A stretch of 64,000 nt of DNA. It comes from CAVTWJ01 sp964525605 (GTDB taxonomy: Bacteria; Oederibacteriota; Muellerivitia; Muellerivitales; Muellerivitaceae). The notes under the pieces were generated by a model. That model ran no database searches and was not told where the DNA came from. It saw only the letters and a list, made by a program, of their open reading frames with translations. Below, one piece after another: positions 17,701 to 26,406 of this stretch. The first letter of the stretch is position 1. Each line of letters begins with the position of its first letter. The stretch is taken from the NCBI GenBank assembly GCA_964525605.1, contig CAZGKT010000013.1, forward strand, positions 1 through 64,000, given 5' to 3'. The position numbers and the translations under genes were made by a program.

Positions 17701-20043
17701 GTGTCTATTTGTTTCCATGCCCCTATGGGCCGACCACAGTATTTGAGAAACCTTACCCCCGATATCCTTGGCCTGAGCGGGTTGTTGTTCCTGAATCTGG
17801 TCCTTTTTTCCGATGTCCTTTTTCAACCCCTCCGGGTCCTTTCAAGAGAACAAGGAGATCTTTTTCTCCATTTTCTTGCCTGGCGGTCTTTTGGATTTTC
17901 CCAACTTCAATCCGGGCATCTGGTCTTATGGAATCCCTATTATCTATGCGGGAATCCTTTTTTTGGAAATTTCGAATCAGCCCTTTTATATCCGCCAAAT
18001 GCCCTTCACTTCTTGTTCTCTCTTGTTTACGCCGTTAACTGGATCCTGTTTATTCATGTCTTTCTGGCGGGTGCGTTTACCTTTGCCTGGGCAAGGTACA
18101 GGGGATTTTCCGTAAAACCCGCTTTTATGGCCGGAACCATCTTCATGTGGTGTGGTCCTTTTTACCTCCACCTTTCCGCCGGACACCTTCCGAATCTTTG
18201 CGCCATGGCCTGGATTCCTTTGATCTTTATGGGCTACGAGGGAATCATTGAAACCGGTAAGATCTCTTGGGCCTGTCTTTTGGTATTGGCTCTTTCTTTT
18301 CAAATCTTGGCAGGCCATCCGCAATATGTGTTTTTTACCTTGGGGGGGGGAATCCTTTTTTTTGCCCTACGTATTTTTCAAACCGATCGAAGAGGCGTTA
18401 AAACAGCTTTGTTTTTTGGCTCGCTGTTGTTTGCCGGGGGATTAACTGCCATCCAACTATTTACCGGTTATGCCGCCGAAGGGGAAGGACTCCGCCATCT
18501 TTCAATCGACTTTAAAATGGCATCTTCATTCTCCCTGCCCCTTGAAAACATCTTCACGGTGGTCTTTCCATACGTTTTTGGAAAACTTGAACCGGGAACT
18601 TATTGGGGACGTTGGTATCCATGGGAAGTATCATTATTTGTCGGGGCGACCGCATTTATTATGGCGTTCATTGGATGGACTCGAAAACTCCCCTTCCGCC
18701 TCCGAGCTGATCTCGTGTGGATGCTCATTGTTTTCCTGTTGGCTTTGGGGCCCGCGACTCCTCTCTACCCTTTCATTTACCGTTGGCTTCCCCATGCCAA
18801 TGAATTGAGAGGGTGGTCGAAACTGGATGTTTTTCTCGGGCTTGGAATGGCGATGGGGGCAGGGTTTGGGTTTGATTTTCTATCGAATGAAAAAAATTCA
18901 CGGAGGGAATGGACGAGGCCCTTGGCGGTTGGAGGTCTTATTTCATTTTCTGGTAGTCTGACCGTTTTTCTGTGTGTTCGGAGTTTTCAAAAAATTTGGG
19001 ATCATTGGTTTTTTCAAATTAGCTGGCTTAAAAAAACTATGGAAGGCTTGGATCCTACGGTTCGTGAAACTTTTGGCGCCGATTCGGGAATCTATTTAAC
19101 CGTAAGCCTCTTGGCCGGGGCTCTTCTTTTAGGGCTTCTTGGTTTGTTTTTTCGCTTGAAAAATGAATGGAGAAATTGGGGAATCCTACTTTTGTGTGTT
19201 GGCGAGCTGTTTGTCTTCGCAAGGATGAACCGGCCTACCTTTGCTTTTTCCGACTGGGAAAGAAAAGTGGCCGCCGTGAAGGAATTTTGTTCAAGCCATC
19301 CTGGCGATGACCGGATATATGGGACTTCCTCCGATTCACTGCTTGCGGGAGGTAAAGACCTGTGGGAATACGAACCCCTGGTTCTTCAGCGCTATGGCCA
19401 GTTCGTCGCTTCCAGCCAAGGCCTGGCCGACAATCAGCTTTTTTCCGTCATGCCCGTTTTTTCGAGGTTTTCCCCTCTTTTTGGATTGGTTCGCTTGAGA
19501 TACCTTTTGGACGAGAATCCGAACGGGCTTCGATATCAAGAATTGCCATTTCCCCGCATGCCCAGATTCAAATTATTAAATCATTGGGAAGTTTTACCTG
19601 GCCCTGAATCGGTTCGCGGCGCACTTTTTGCGCCCCGGTTTGATTTTTTTAATAACGTTCTTTTAGAACAAGACCCCTTATTGTCCGGAATGCCTAACGA
19701 AAAATCCGGCAAACTGATTTGGAACGAGATAGATTCAGACCGAATCGAATGCAGGGTCGATAATCCCAGCCCGTCCATCCTCTTAATTACGGACAACTAC
19801 AGCGAGGGTTGGCACGCCCGTCCCCTGGACGGCGATGGACAAAAATCATATAAAGTTCTTCCGGGTGACTATTTTCTACAAGCCGTCCCCTTAGGCGCTG
19901 GAAGTCATCATTTTCTGTTGGAATATAAACCCGAGGCCTTTTCTCTGGGTTTAAGGATTACGGAAATATCGATTTTCCTTTATCTTGTTATTCTCGGTTG
20001 GGTTTGGCGCAGGAAACTCATTTTTTGGAAAAGGGTTTCATGA
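17701..20043 (+). CDS. YfhO-like large membrane protein (GT-C glycosyltransferase type)
   Basis: 780 aa from a GTG at 17701; an ATG at 17725 gives 772 aa. Neither has a clear ribosome site. Roughly a dozen transmembrane helices fill residues 20-500, with an early luminal loop carrying acidic residues (SREQGDLFLHF). A soluble beta-rich domain follows (about 510-745) and a last hydrophobic helix near 755. The loop motif LWNPYYLCGNPFFGN and the tail ITDNYSEGWHARPLDGDG are typical of YfhO/DUF6077-type proteins linked to envelope glycosylation. The sugar and acceptor are unknown. The stop overlaps metF (ATGA). Confidence 0.8.
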   Translation: MSICFHAPMGRPQYLRNLTPDILGLSGLLFLNLVLFSDVLFQPLRVLSREQGDLFLHFLAWRSFGFSQLQSGHLVLWNPYYLCGNPFFGNFESALLYPPNALHFLFSLVYAVNWILFIHVFLAGAFTFAWARYRGFSVKPAFMAGTIFMWCGPFYLHLSAGHLPNLCAMAWIPLIFMGYEGIIETGKISWACLLVLALSFQILAGHPQYVFFTLGGGILFFALRIFQTDRRGVKTALFFGSLLFAGGLTAIQLFTGYAAEGEGLRHLSIDFKMASSFSLPLENIFTVVFPYVFGKLEPGTYWGRWYPWEVSLFVGATAFIMAFIGWTRKLPFRLRADLVWMLIVFLLALGPATPLYPFIYRWLPHANELRGWSKLDVFLGLGMAMGAGFGFDFLSNEKNSRREWTRPLAVGGLISFSGSLTVFLCVRSFQKIWDHWFFQISWLKKTMEGLDPTVRETFGADSGIYLTVSLLAGALLLGLLGLFFRLKNEWRNWGILLLCVGELFVFARMNRPTFAFSDWERKVAAVKEFCSSHPGDDRIYGTSSDSLLAGGKDLWEYEPLVLQRYGQFVASSQGLADNQLFSVMPVFSRFSPLFGLVRLRYLLDENPNGLRYQELPFPRMPRFKLLNHWEVLPGPESVRGALFAPRFDFFNNVLLEQDPLLSGMPNEKSGKLIWNEIDSDRIECRVDNPSPSILLITDNYSEGWHARPLDGDGQKSYKVLPGDYFLQAVPLGAGSHHFLLEYKPEAFSLGLRITEISIFLYLVILGWVWRRKLIFWKRVS

Positions 20044-20921
20044 AAATCATTGAATTGTTTTTACGCGATAAGCCGGTTCTTTCCTTCGAACTTTTTCCGC
20101 CCAAACGGGATGGAAACCTGGAGGAACTATTTAAAACTGTATTAGAACTCAAAGAATTGGCGCCGGATTATATGTCCATCACCTATGGTGCGGGAGGTTC
20201 CAGCCGGGACTTGACCTATGACATTGCGGTGCGGCTGAAAAATATGGACATTCTTCCCTTGATGCATTTCACCTGTGTTGGTCATTCAAAAGAGGAAATT
20301 TGTCAGATATTGGGCCGGGTGAGGGACGCGGGGCTCGAAAATATCCTAGCCCTTCGAGGAGACCCCCCCAAGGGCCAACTGGATTTTAAGTCGGCTCCCG
20401 ATGGGTTTCGATACGCTGAGGAATTAATCCGGTTCATTCGGGGGGAAGGATATGGCTTCTGTCTGGGGGTAGCGGGCTACCCGGAGGGGCATCCGGAAGC
20501 CGGGGGCCTTTTACCGGACATGGAAAACATGAAACGAAAAATCCAGGCTGGGGGGCAATTTATCGTTACCCAGCTTTTTTTTGAAAATGAGGACTATTTC
20601 CGATATGTCGATCAGCTTCGCGGCATGGGGGTGAATGCACCGGTACAGCCCGGTTTGTGGCTTTTAACCGATTATTCCCAGGTTGAAAAAATAGGAAGTT
20701 TTGGCACGAAAATCCCACTTGAGTTTTCCGAGGGCTTGAAACCTCACCGCGAGGATAAGGAATATGTTCGTCGAAAGGGGATTGATTACGCGGTCCGACA
20801 ATGCGTAGAACTGCTTGAAAAGGGCGCTCCCGGTATCCACTTCTACGTCATGAATAAAAGCAACGCTGTTCGAGAAGTCATTTCCCGCCTCAAAACCATG
20901 GGGTGGTTTCAAGGCAAGTAG
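20040..20921 (+). CDS. metF: 5,10-methylenetetrahydrofolate reductase
   Basis: 293 aa from the ATG at 20040 overlapping the previous stop. It is a FAD-dependent TIM barrel that reduces methylene-THF to methyl-THF for methionine synthesis. It has the FELFPPKRD motif near residues 18-26, ITYGAGGS near 49, LALRGDPP near 104 and the conserved QLFFENEDYFRYVD stretch near 180. An upstream in-frame ATG at 19998 lies inside the previous gene and would add 14 foreign residues, so it is rejected. The length equals bacterial MetF. Confidence 0.96.
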   Translation: MKIIELFLRDKPVLSFELFPPKRDGNLEELFKTVLELKELAPDYMSITYGAGGSSRDLTYDIAVRLKNMDILPLMHFTCVGHSKEEICQILGRVRDAGLENILALRGDPPKGQLDFKSAPDGFRYAEELIRFIRGEGYGFCLGVAGYPEGHPEAGGLLPDMENMKRKIQAGGQFIVTQLFFENEDYFRYVDQLRGMGVNAPVQPGLWLLTDYSQVEKIGSFGTKIPLEFSEGLKPHREDKEYVRRKGIDYAVRQCVELLEKGAPGIHFYVMNKSNAVREVISRLKTMGWFQGK

Positions 20922-21002
20922 TCCCAAGCCCTTTTCACCAACTGAAAGACGCTTTTTGTTATACTGAGACCCATCTGGAATATCCCTTGAGGGAGTAGAT
21001 TT

Positions 21003-21437
21003 ATGACTGACACGGCCTCGGTTTTCAGCCGCCTCCGCAACGTTCTTCAAAATACATATTTTTTTCAATCATTGAAAATGAACGAGTTGGACGAATTGAT
21101 CGGGCACTTACGCATGATTCGGGTCCAGAAGGGTTATGAAATTATCAAACAAGGGGATCCAGGCGACGCTTTTTATTTGATTGCCTCGGGCAAAGTTTCA
21201 GTCTGGCTTAAGAAGAGTTTTAAACGGGATAAGGTCGCAGAGCTTTTAAGCGATGATTTTTTTGGGGAAATGGCCCTGATTTCCAATGAGCCTCGGAGCG
21301 CCACCATTATCGCGGAAGAAGTGACGGAGCTTTTTATCCTTCAAAAGTACGATTTCGACAAGATCCTGATGAAAAATCCTGCCATTGCCCAGGAACTTAA
21401 ACGGGCGTATCAAGAACGTAAGGCCAAGAACCGCTGA
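21003..21437 (+). CDS. Cyclic nucleotide-binding domain protein without effector domain
   Basis: 144 aa, a single cyclic-nucleotide-binding beta-barrel (about residues 18-130). The phosphate-binding cassette reads FFGEMALISNEPRSATI, keeping the Gly-Glu and Arg that contact the cyclic phosphate. No helix-turn-helix follows, so it is not a CRP-type regulator by itself. It could be a stand-alone ligand sensor acting on a partner. It has a GAGGGAG site before the ATG and stands alone between metF and the tRNA(CAU). Confidence 0.88.
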   Translation: MTDTASVFSRLRNVLQNTYFFQSLKMNELDELIGHLRMIRVQKGYEIIKQGDPGDAFYLIASGKVSVWLKKSFKRDKVAELLSDDFFGEMALISNEPRSATIIAEEVTELFILQKYDFDKILMKNPAIAQELKRAYQERKAKNR

Positions 21438-21452
21438 TTCTAACCTAGACAA

Positions 21453-21481
21453 TTGACAAGCCAAGGGAAGATTGGCATATT
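21453..21481 (+). promoter_or_regulatory. Promoter for tRNA(CAU)-tilS
   Basis: Consensus TTGACA at 21453-21458, a 17-bp spacer and CATATT at 21476-21481. Transcription would begin near 21488, about 40 nt before the mature tRNA 5' end, and could continue into tilS because no terminator is seen between them. Confidence 0.6.
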
Positions 21482-21526
21482 CACTTTCCTTTCCCGGGGG
21501 CGACGCCGGGAACGCGCCGACCGGAT

Positions 21527-21603
21527 GGCGGGGTAGCTCAGCTGGCTAGAGCAACGGTTTCATAATCCGTAGGTCGAGAGTTCGAGTCTCTCCCCCGCTA
21601 CCA
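21527..21603 (+). tRNA. tRNA with anticodon CAT, probably elongator tRNA-Met
   Basis: 77 nt with encoded CCA. The acceptor arm GGCGGGG pairs with CCCCGCT (a G1-U72 pair at the end), with a standard D-arm, anticodon loop TTCATAA and T-arm with GTTCGAGTC. A fully paired acceptor end excludes the initiator. The same anticodon is also used by tRNA-Ile2, whose C34 is changed to lysidine by TilS, and tilS lies 23 bp downstream. The general look (GGCGGGGTAGCTCAGCTGG) is that of elongator Met, but Ile2 is not excluded. Confidence 0.9.
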
Positions 21604-21626
21604 TTTTCCTGATTGTCCCTGATCCC

Positions 21627-22646
21627 ATGAAATTAAAATTTTTCCCTATCGCGCCTTTTCCATCCTCCGCCCGTCTGGTAGTAGGTGTTTCCGGCGGTTC
21701 GGATTCGGTGGCTTTGTTTTCTTTTCTAAAGGAAAGTCTGCCTCATTTCGAGCGAAGATTGGTGATCGCTCACGTCAACTATGGCCTTCGAGGTAAAGAT
21801 TCACGAAAAGACGAGGATTTCGTACGGAACCTCTCCCGGGAATGGGGTGTTCGTTGCCGGGTCTTGCGGGTGAAGAACAAAAACATCACCGGACGATCGA
21901 TTCAAGATTGGGCCAGGGAAATTCGCTATGGCTATTTCGGTTCATTGGTCAAACGGGAAAAATCCTGGGGAGTGGCCATCGCCCATCATTTGGAGGATCA
22001 GGCCGAAACGGTTTTAGACCGTTTGCTGAGAGGGGCGGGTCCGCGGGGTCTTTCGGGTTTGCGTTCGATTCAGGAACTTTCCATCGGTCCACTTTACCGT
22101 TCGCCGTTAAAAATTTGGCGGCCCTTGTTATCTTTTTCCAAGATTGAATTGCAGGAATACCTTCTTGTTAGAAAGATCACCTGGCGAGAAGACGCTTCCA
22201 ATGAAAAAACGCTCTACCGCCGTAATCAAATCCGTCATCAAATCATCCCTTTTCTGTCGAAGTGGAACAAGGGGCTCGTCGGGAAGCTGGCGCAGACGGG
22301 GGAAATCTTATCTTCCGAAGATGCTTGGCTCGACCGTTGGATTGGGGAAATGATTCTTAAGCTGGAGGAAAAAAGAACCACCCGAAGGTATGCTCTTTCG
22401 CAGAAAAAATTCCAGGCACTTGATATCGCGATCCAAAGAAGGATCATCCGTCGAGGGGCGGAAATCCTGGAGCCCCGGGCCCGGGGTCTTTCCTTCGAAA
22501 GGTTGGAAGAAGCCTTGGAAGTCTGGTCCCTGAAACGGCAGGGCCCCCGCGACATGGGATTCGGACTTAGTGTGGGCATTACGGACGGAGAACTATTTAT
22601 CCGCAAATCCGGGCCCATTTCCCATTTACCAAGCCGCTTCTTTTGA
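21627..22646 (+). CDS. tilS: tRNA(Ile)-lysidine synthase
   Basis: 339 aa. The PP-loop ATP motif SGGSDS is at about residues 22-27, with HVNYGLRG near 49-56 and AHHLEDQAETVLDRLLRG near 118-135, all TilS/MesJ signatures. It attaches lysine to C34 of tRNA-Ile2 so that it reads AUA. It is shorter than E. coli TilS (432 aa) and matches the compact form with a reduced C-terminal part. It sits between a tRNA(CAU) gene and ftsH, an arrangement also common in Firmicutes (tilS-ftsH). Confidence 0.94.
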   Translation: MKLKFFPIAPFPSSARLVVGVSGGSDSVALFSFLKESLPHFERRLVIAHVNYGLRGKDSRKDEDFVRNLSREWGVRCRVLRVKNKNITGRSIQDWAREIRYGYFGSLVKREKSWGVAIAHHLEDQAETVLDRLLRGAGPRGLSGLRSIQELSIGPLYRSPLKIWRPLLSFSKIELQEYLLVRKITWREDASNEKTLYRRNQIRHQIIPFLSKWNKGLVGKLAQTGEILSSEDAWLDRWIGEMILKLEEKRTTRRYALSQKKFQALDIAIQRRIIRRGAEILEPRARGLSFERLEEALEVWSLKRQGPRDMGFGLSVGITDGELFIRKSGPISHLPSRFF

Positions 22647-22671
22647 TTGGATTAAGAGGGTTTTCCCCTTC

Positions 22672-22710
22672 TTGCAAAGGGAAAAGGGCCTCGGATATGA
22701 TACGGCCCTT
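22672..22710 (+). promoter_or_regulatory. Putative ftsH promoter inside an inverted repeat
   Basis: TTGCAA at 22672-22677, an 18-bp spacer and TATGAT at 22696-22701. The -10 box is enclosed by a perfect 7-bp inverted repeat, AAGGGCC at 22684-22690 and GGCCCTT at 22704-22710, which would suit an operator. No T-run follows the repeat, so it is not a terminator. Function inferred from position only. Confidence 0.45.
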
Positions 22711-22783
22711 GCTTCTCCCGCCTGACATTCCTAGGGTTACCGAGACGCGGGATCTCACCCCCTTTGATGAATAGGAGTCTTCC

Positions 22784-24721
22784 TTGAGCCAGCACTATAA
22801 AATGATCGCCCTTTACCTGATCATCTTCGTGGTCATCATGTATTTTTTCCAGCAATCCCAAAGCCCCCAAAAGAAAAACGAACCCTGGGATTACTCCAAA
22901 TTCGTCTCTGAGGTCCAGGCCGGAAACATCCAAAAGGCGGATATCCACCCGGAAGACCGGCTCATTGCTGGGACGACCAAAACCGGAGAAAAATTCAACG
23001 TCATCCAGCCGGATGACCATGATCCCGATCTGACCCAGTTGCTTCTAAAGCAAAATGTCCAGGTGACCGCCGAGGCTCCCCAAAAACCCGGAATTTGGAA
23101 TACTCTTTTTATGTCGTTTGGCCCCATTTTTCTATTGCTTGGATTTTTCTATTTCACCATGCGTCAGGCCCAGGGCGGCGGGGGCGGGGCGCTCGCGTTC
23201 GGAAAAAGCCGAGCCAGGCTCATGACCAGCGGTTCACAAAAAATTACCTTTGCGGATGTGGCGGGGGTGGATGAAGCCAAGACGGAACTCATGGAAGTCG
23301 TGGATTTTCTCAAGGATCCCAAAAAATACCAGAATCTTGGCGGAAAGATTCCCAAAGGCGTGATTCTTTTAGGCCCTCCGGGAACCGGCAAGACCCTTTT
23401 GGCCAAGGCGGTCGCGGGCGAGGCCGGGGTTCCCTTCTTTTCTATTTCTGGCTCGGATTTCGTGGAAATGTTCGTGGGGGTGGGTGCGGCCCGCGTTCGG
23501 GATCTTTTTGAACAGGGGAAGAAGAACGCTCCCTGCATCATCTTCATCGATGAAATTGACGCGGTGGGACGGCAGAGGGGAGCGGGGTTGGGTGGAGGCC
23601 ATGATGAGCGGGAACAAACTCTCAACGCCATGCTGGTCGAGATGGACGGGTTCAACACGAACAATGGGGTGATTTTAATCGCGGCCACCAACCGTATGGA
23701 TGTTCTCGATCCGGCCTTGATGCGGCCCGGCCGTTTTGATCGCCAAGTGGTAGTGGATCGTCCCGATCTAGCCGGACGGGAAGCGATTCTCAAGGTGCAC
23801 TCAAAAGCCGTGAAGCTGGCCGAAGGGGTGGATTTATCCGTCATCGCCCGTCGCACACCCGGCTTTTCGGGGGCGGATCTGGCGAATTTGATCAATGAAG
23901 CGGCTCTCTTGGCCGCCCGCCGAAACAAAAAAGCCGTGGAGCTTTCCGAGCTGGAAGAGGCCATCGACCGTGTGATGGCCGGACCTGAGCGCAGGACCCG
24001 CGTTATCACCGACGAGGAGAAAAAGATTGTCGCCTATCATGAATCGGGTCACACCATCGTGGGCAAGATGGTTGATAAATCCCATTCCGTTCACAAGGTT
24101 TCTATTATCCCCCGCGGTCATGCCGCGTTAGGGGCCACCTGGTATCTTCCCAAAGAGGAAAAGTTCCTGGCTTCCAAGACGGAGCTTTTAAATAGCATCA
24201 CCGCCTTACTGGGGGGGAGAACCGCCGAAGAATTGATTTTCGGGGATGTGACAACGGGAGCGGGAAATGATCTAAGCCGGGCCACCGCGATTGCCCACGC
24301 CATGATTTGCGAGTATGGCATGAGCACCAAACTGGGATCGGTCACGCTGGGCCGAAAAGATGACATGGTCTTCATCGGCCGGGACCTGATGAAAGAAAAA
24401 AATTATTCCGAACGGACGGCCCAATCGATCGACGATGAGGTCAAGAGCATCGTGGAATCCTGCCACCGGGAAGCCATGGTTATCCTGAAGAAAAACCGTA
24501 AATTCCTGAAAACGATGGCCGAGGCCCTGTTGGAAAGGGAAGTCCTCGACGCTAAAGAGGTTGACCTGATTCTGGCGGGTAAAAAAATGGCGCCGCTTGC
24601 CCCCAAGGCCCCTCCGCCTTCTCCCGAACCTCCGGCCGGTCCCAGCCCCGCCCCTGCGGGCCCCACCCTGACGCCCCAGCCCATCCCCTCCCAGGCCATG
24701 GAAGGCCGCCGCCTTGGATAA
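22784..24721 (+). CDS. ftsH: ATP-dependent zinc metalloprotease FtsH
   Basis: 645 aa inner-membrane AAA protease. It has TM1 near residues 7-23, a periplasmic domain (about 25-103) and TM2 near 105-126. The AAA module has Walker A GPPGTGKT (197-204), Walker B with IDEID (255-259) and the second region of homology. The M41 zinc site HESGH is at about 419-423. The tail is an unusual Pro/Ala-rich run (about 615-640). The start is TTG at 22784, six bases after AGGAG; the next ATG (22802) would cut into TM1's lead. Its stop overlaps the folE start by 8 bp. Confidence 0.97.
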   Translation: MSQHYKMIALYLIIFVVIMYFFQQSQSPQKKNEPWDYSKFVSEVQAGNIQKADIHPEDRLIAGTTKTGEKFNVIQPDDHDPDLTQLLLKQNVQVTAEAPQKPGIWNTLFMSFGPIFLLLGFFYFTMRQAQGGGGGALAFGKSRARLMTSGSQKITFADVAGVDEAKTELMEVVDFLKDPKKYQNLGGKIPKGVILLGPPGTGKTLLAKAVAGEAGVPFFSISGSDFVEMFVGVGAARVRDLFEQGKKNAPCIIFIDEIDAVGRQRGAGLGGGHDEREQTLNAMLVEMDGFNTNNGVILIAATNRMDVLDPALMRPGRFDRQVVVDRPDLAGREAILKVHSKAVKLAEGVDLSVIARRTPGFSGADLANLINEAALLAARRNKKAVELSELEEAIDRVMAGPERRTRVITDEEKKIVAYHESGHTIVGKMVDKSHSVHKVSIIPRGHAALGATWYLPKEEKFLASKTELLNSITALLGGRTAEELIFGDVTTGAGNDLSRATAIAHAMICEYGMSTKLGSVTLGRKDDMVFIGRDLMKEKNYSERTAQSIDDEVKSIVESCHREAMVILKKNRKFLKTMAEALLEREVLDAKEVDLILAGKKMAPLAPKAPPPSPEPPAGPSPAPAGPTLTPQPIPSQAMEGRRLG

Positions 24722-25271
24722 ACCCCGCATCGAGAAGGCTGTCCGGGAAATTCTCCTGGCTTTGGGCGATAACCCCGACCGGGAAGGTTTGAGGGACACT
24801 CCGAAGAGGGTGGCCAAGATGTACGAGGAAGTTTTCTCCGGGTTGGAAACGGACCCCAAGGACCTCGTGACCATTTTTGAGACTGAAGGCCACGAGGAGA
24901 TGGTCATCCTCCGCGACATTCCTTTTTACTCCATGTGTGAGCACCATTTGCTTCCTTTTTACGGCAAGGCCCACGTGGCTTATGCCCCCCGCAAGGATAG
25001 GTTGGTCGGGCTGTCCAAATTGGCCCGAATCGTGGAAACCATCTCACGCCGCCCTCAACTCCAAGAACGGATTACCACCCAGGTCGCCGATACCATCATG
25101 AAGGCTTTGAAACCTTACGGGGCCCTCGTCATCGTGGATGCGGAGCATCTTTGCATGACCATGCGGGGGGTCAAGAAACCCGGATCTCGAATGACGACCT
25201 CGGCGGTTCGGGGGATTTTCGAGAAAAGCGTGGCCACCCGGATGGAAGCCCTTCAGTTGATCGGGAAATAA
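24714..25271 (+). CDS. folE: GTP cyclohydrolase I
   Basis: 185 aa. It makes dihydroneopterin triphosphate from GTP, the first step of folate synthesis. Zinc ligands are in SMCEHHLLPF (near residues 74-83) and HLCMTMRG (near 146-153), with the catalytic His region between. The start is TTG at 24714, inside the end of ftsH (8-bp overlap), preceded by GGAAGG. The full family length is preserved. It is followed by folP, so folate genes cluster here behind ftsH. Confidence 0.96.
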   Translation: MDKPRIEKAVREILLALGDNPDREGLRDTPKRVAKMYEEVFSGLETDPKDLVTIFETEGHEEMVILRDIPFYSMCEHHLLPFYGKAHVAYAPRKDRLVGLSKLARIVETISRRPQLQERITTQVADTIMKALKPYGALVIVDAEHLCMTMRGVKKPGSRMTTSAVRGIFEKSVATRMEALQLIGK

Positions 25272-25542
25272 AAAACGGATGGGCCCGGAAACAGGGTTTT
25301 CCTTCCGCGTGGTCCAGCCCGCCCCCCCCCTTGGCGTGAAATCGGTTCCCCTTGATTTCGAGATCCAATGCGGTTTGGAAACCTCAAAATCATCTTTGGC
25401 TCGCGGCTTTTCCAAAATCATAACTTCGCTTGGGTTTCAAAATCATCTTTCGAATGCCCGGGGAATATTCGGGCTTTATTGGTTTGCTTCCTTACGCCGG
25501 AATTTCCAATTGTCCCGGAAACTCTTTTCCGCACATCCCCAA
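25272..25542. other. Spacer upstream of the folP core start
   Basis: The folP frame stays open through this 271-bp stretch (from an ATG at 25279), but the encoded residues match no part of dihydropteroate synthase. A direct repeat (TCAAAATCATCTTT near 25383 and 25438, with a degenerate copy between) makes the stretch look non-coding. It could still be a genuine 88-residue N-terminal extension. Confidence 0.4.
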
Positions 25543-26406
25543 ATGGCGGAGCAAATCCGCCTGGGACTTCAAGGTTTCGCGCGCGTTCCCCGGCGCACCC
25601 GAGTCATGGGAATTCTCAATGTGACGCCCGATTCTTTTTCCGATGGGGGGAAGGCGTTTGATCCCTTCAAGGCCCTCGACCAAGCCCTCCAGATGCAGGC
25701 GGAGGGAGCGGACCTTATTGACATAGGCGGGGAATCAACGCGTCCCGGAGCCAGGGGCGTTTCAGCCGAGGAAGAAATCAAAAGGGTGATACCCGTCCTT
25801 CGGCTCCTTTCCAAGAAAATCAAGATCCCCCTTTCCATCGACACGACGAAGGCCAAAGTGGCTCGAAGGGCGGTGGGCCAGGGTGTTTCTCTCGTCAATG
25901 ACATCTCCGCCCTCCAGGGCGATCCCCGTATGGCGGAAACCCTCAAGCGATTGGGAGTTCCAGTCGTGCTGATGCACATGAAAGGCCGTCCACGGACCAT
26001 GCAAAGGGCTCCCCGTTATGGGGAAGTGATAACCGAAATCATGACTTTTTTCAGGTTCCGAGTGCGTTTTGCTTTGGAAAAGGGGATTCCGCTAAAAAAC
26101 CTTATTCTTGATCCCGGATTCGGATTTGGAAAAACTCCCTGGCACAATATTGAACTAACCCGCAGACTTTGGGAGTTCAAGATTTTGGGTTTGCCCCTCA
26201 TGTTCGCGCCTTCCCGCAAAGCCACCCTTGGAGTTTTAACAGGGGGCCTTCCTCCCGACGAACGCCTTGAATCTACGGCTGCGGCCGTAACCGCTGGCAT
26301 TCTCGCCGGCGCGGATTTTGTAAGGGTTCATGATGTTCAAAGCATGGTTCGTGTGGTAAAAATAGCCGATGCCATCCGAAACGACCGGGGTTTGACGCGG
26401 CCATGA
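25543..26406 (+). CDS. folP: Dihydropteroate synthase
   Basis: 287 aa from the ATG at 25543, the usual family length. It joins p-aminobenzoate to hydroxymethyl-dihydropterin pyrophosphate. MGILNVTPDSFSDGG (near residues 23-37), DIGGESTRPGA (near 59-69), SIDTTKAKVA and LILDPGFGFGKT are canonical DHPS loops. The frame could begin at ATG 25279, giving 375 aa with an unmatched N-terminus; no ribosome site favours either start. Its stop overlaps cdaA (ATGA). Confidence 0.93.
   Translation: MAEQIRLGLQGFARVPRRTRVMGILNVTPDSFSDGGKAFDPFKALDQALQMQAEGADLIDIGGESTRPGARGVSAEEEIKRVIPVLRLLSKKIKIPLSIDTTKAKVARRAVGQGVSLVNDISALQGDPRMAETLKRLGVPVVLMHMKGRPRTMQRAPRYGEVITEIMTFFRFRVRFALEKGIPLKNLILDPGFGFGKTPWHNIELTRRLWEFKILGLPLMFAPSRKATLGVLTGGLPPDERLESTAAAVTAGILAGADFVRVHDVQSMVRVVKIADAIRNDRGLTRP

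Noticed and set aside
23164..24009. Long minus-strand open frame opposite ftsH (281 codons)
   Set aside because: Shadow of the GC-rich ftsH codons; Ser/Arg-rich, no domain, and ftsH is certain on the + strand.
25279..25542. N-terminal extra domain of folP
   Set aside because: The 88 added residues match nothing in the family and the DNA contains degenerate direct repeats; the internal ATG gives the usual enzyme length, though the long form cannot be excluded.
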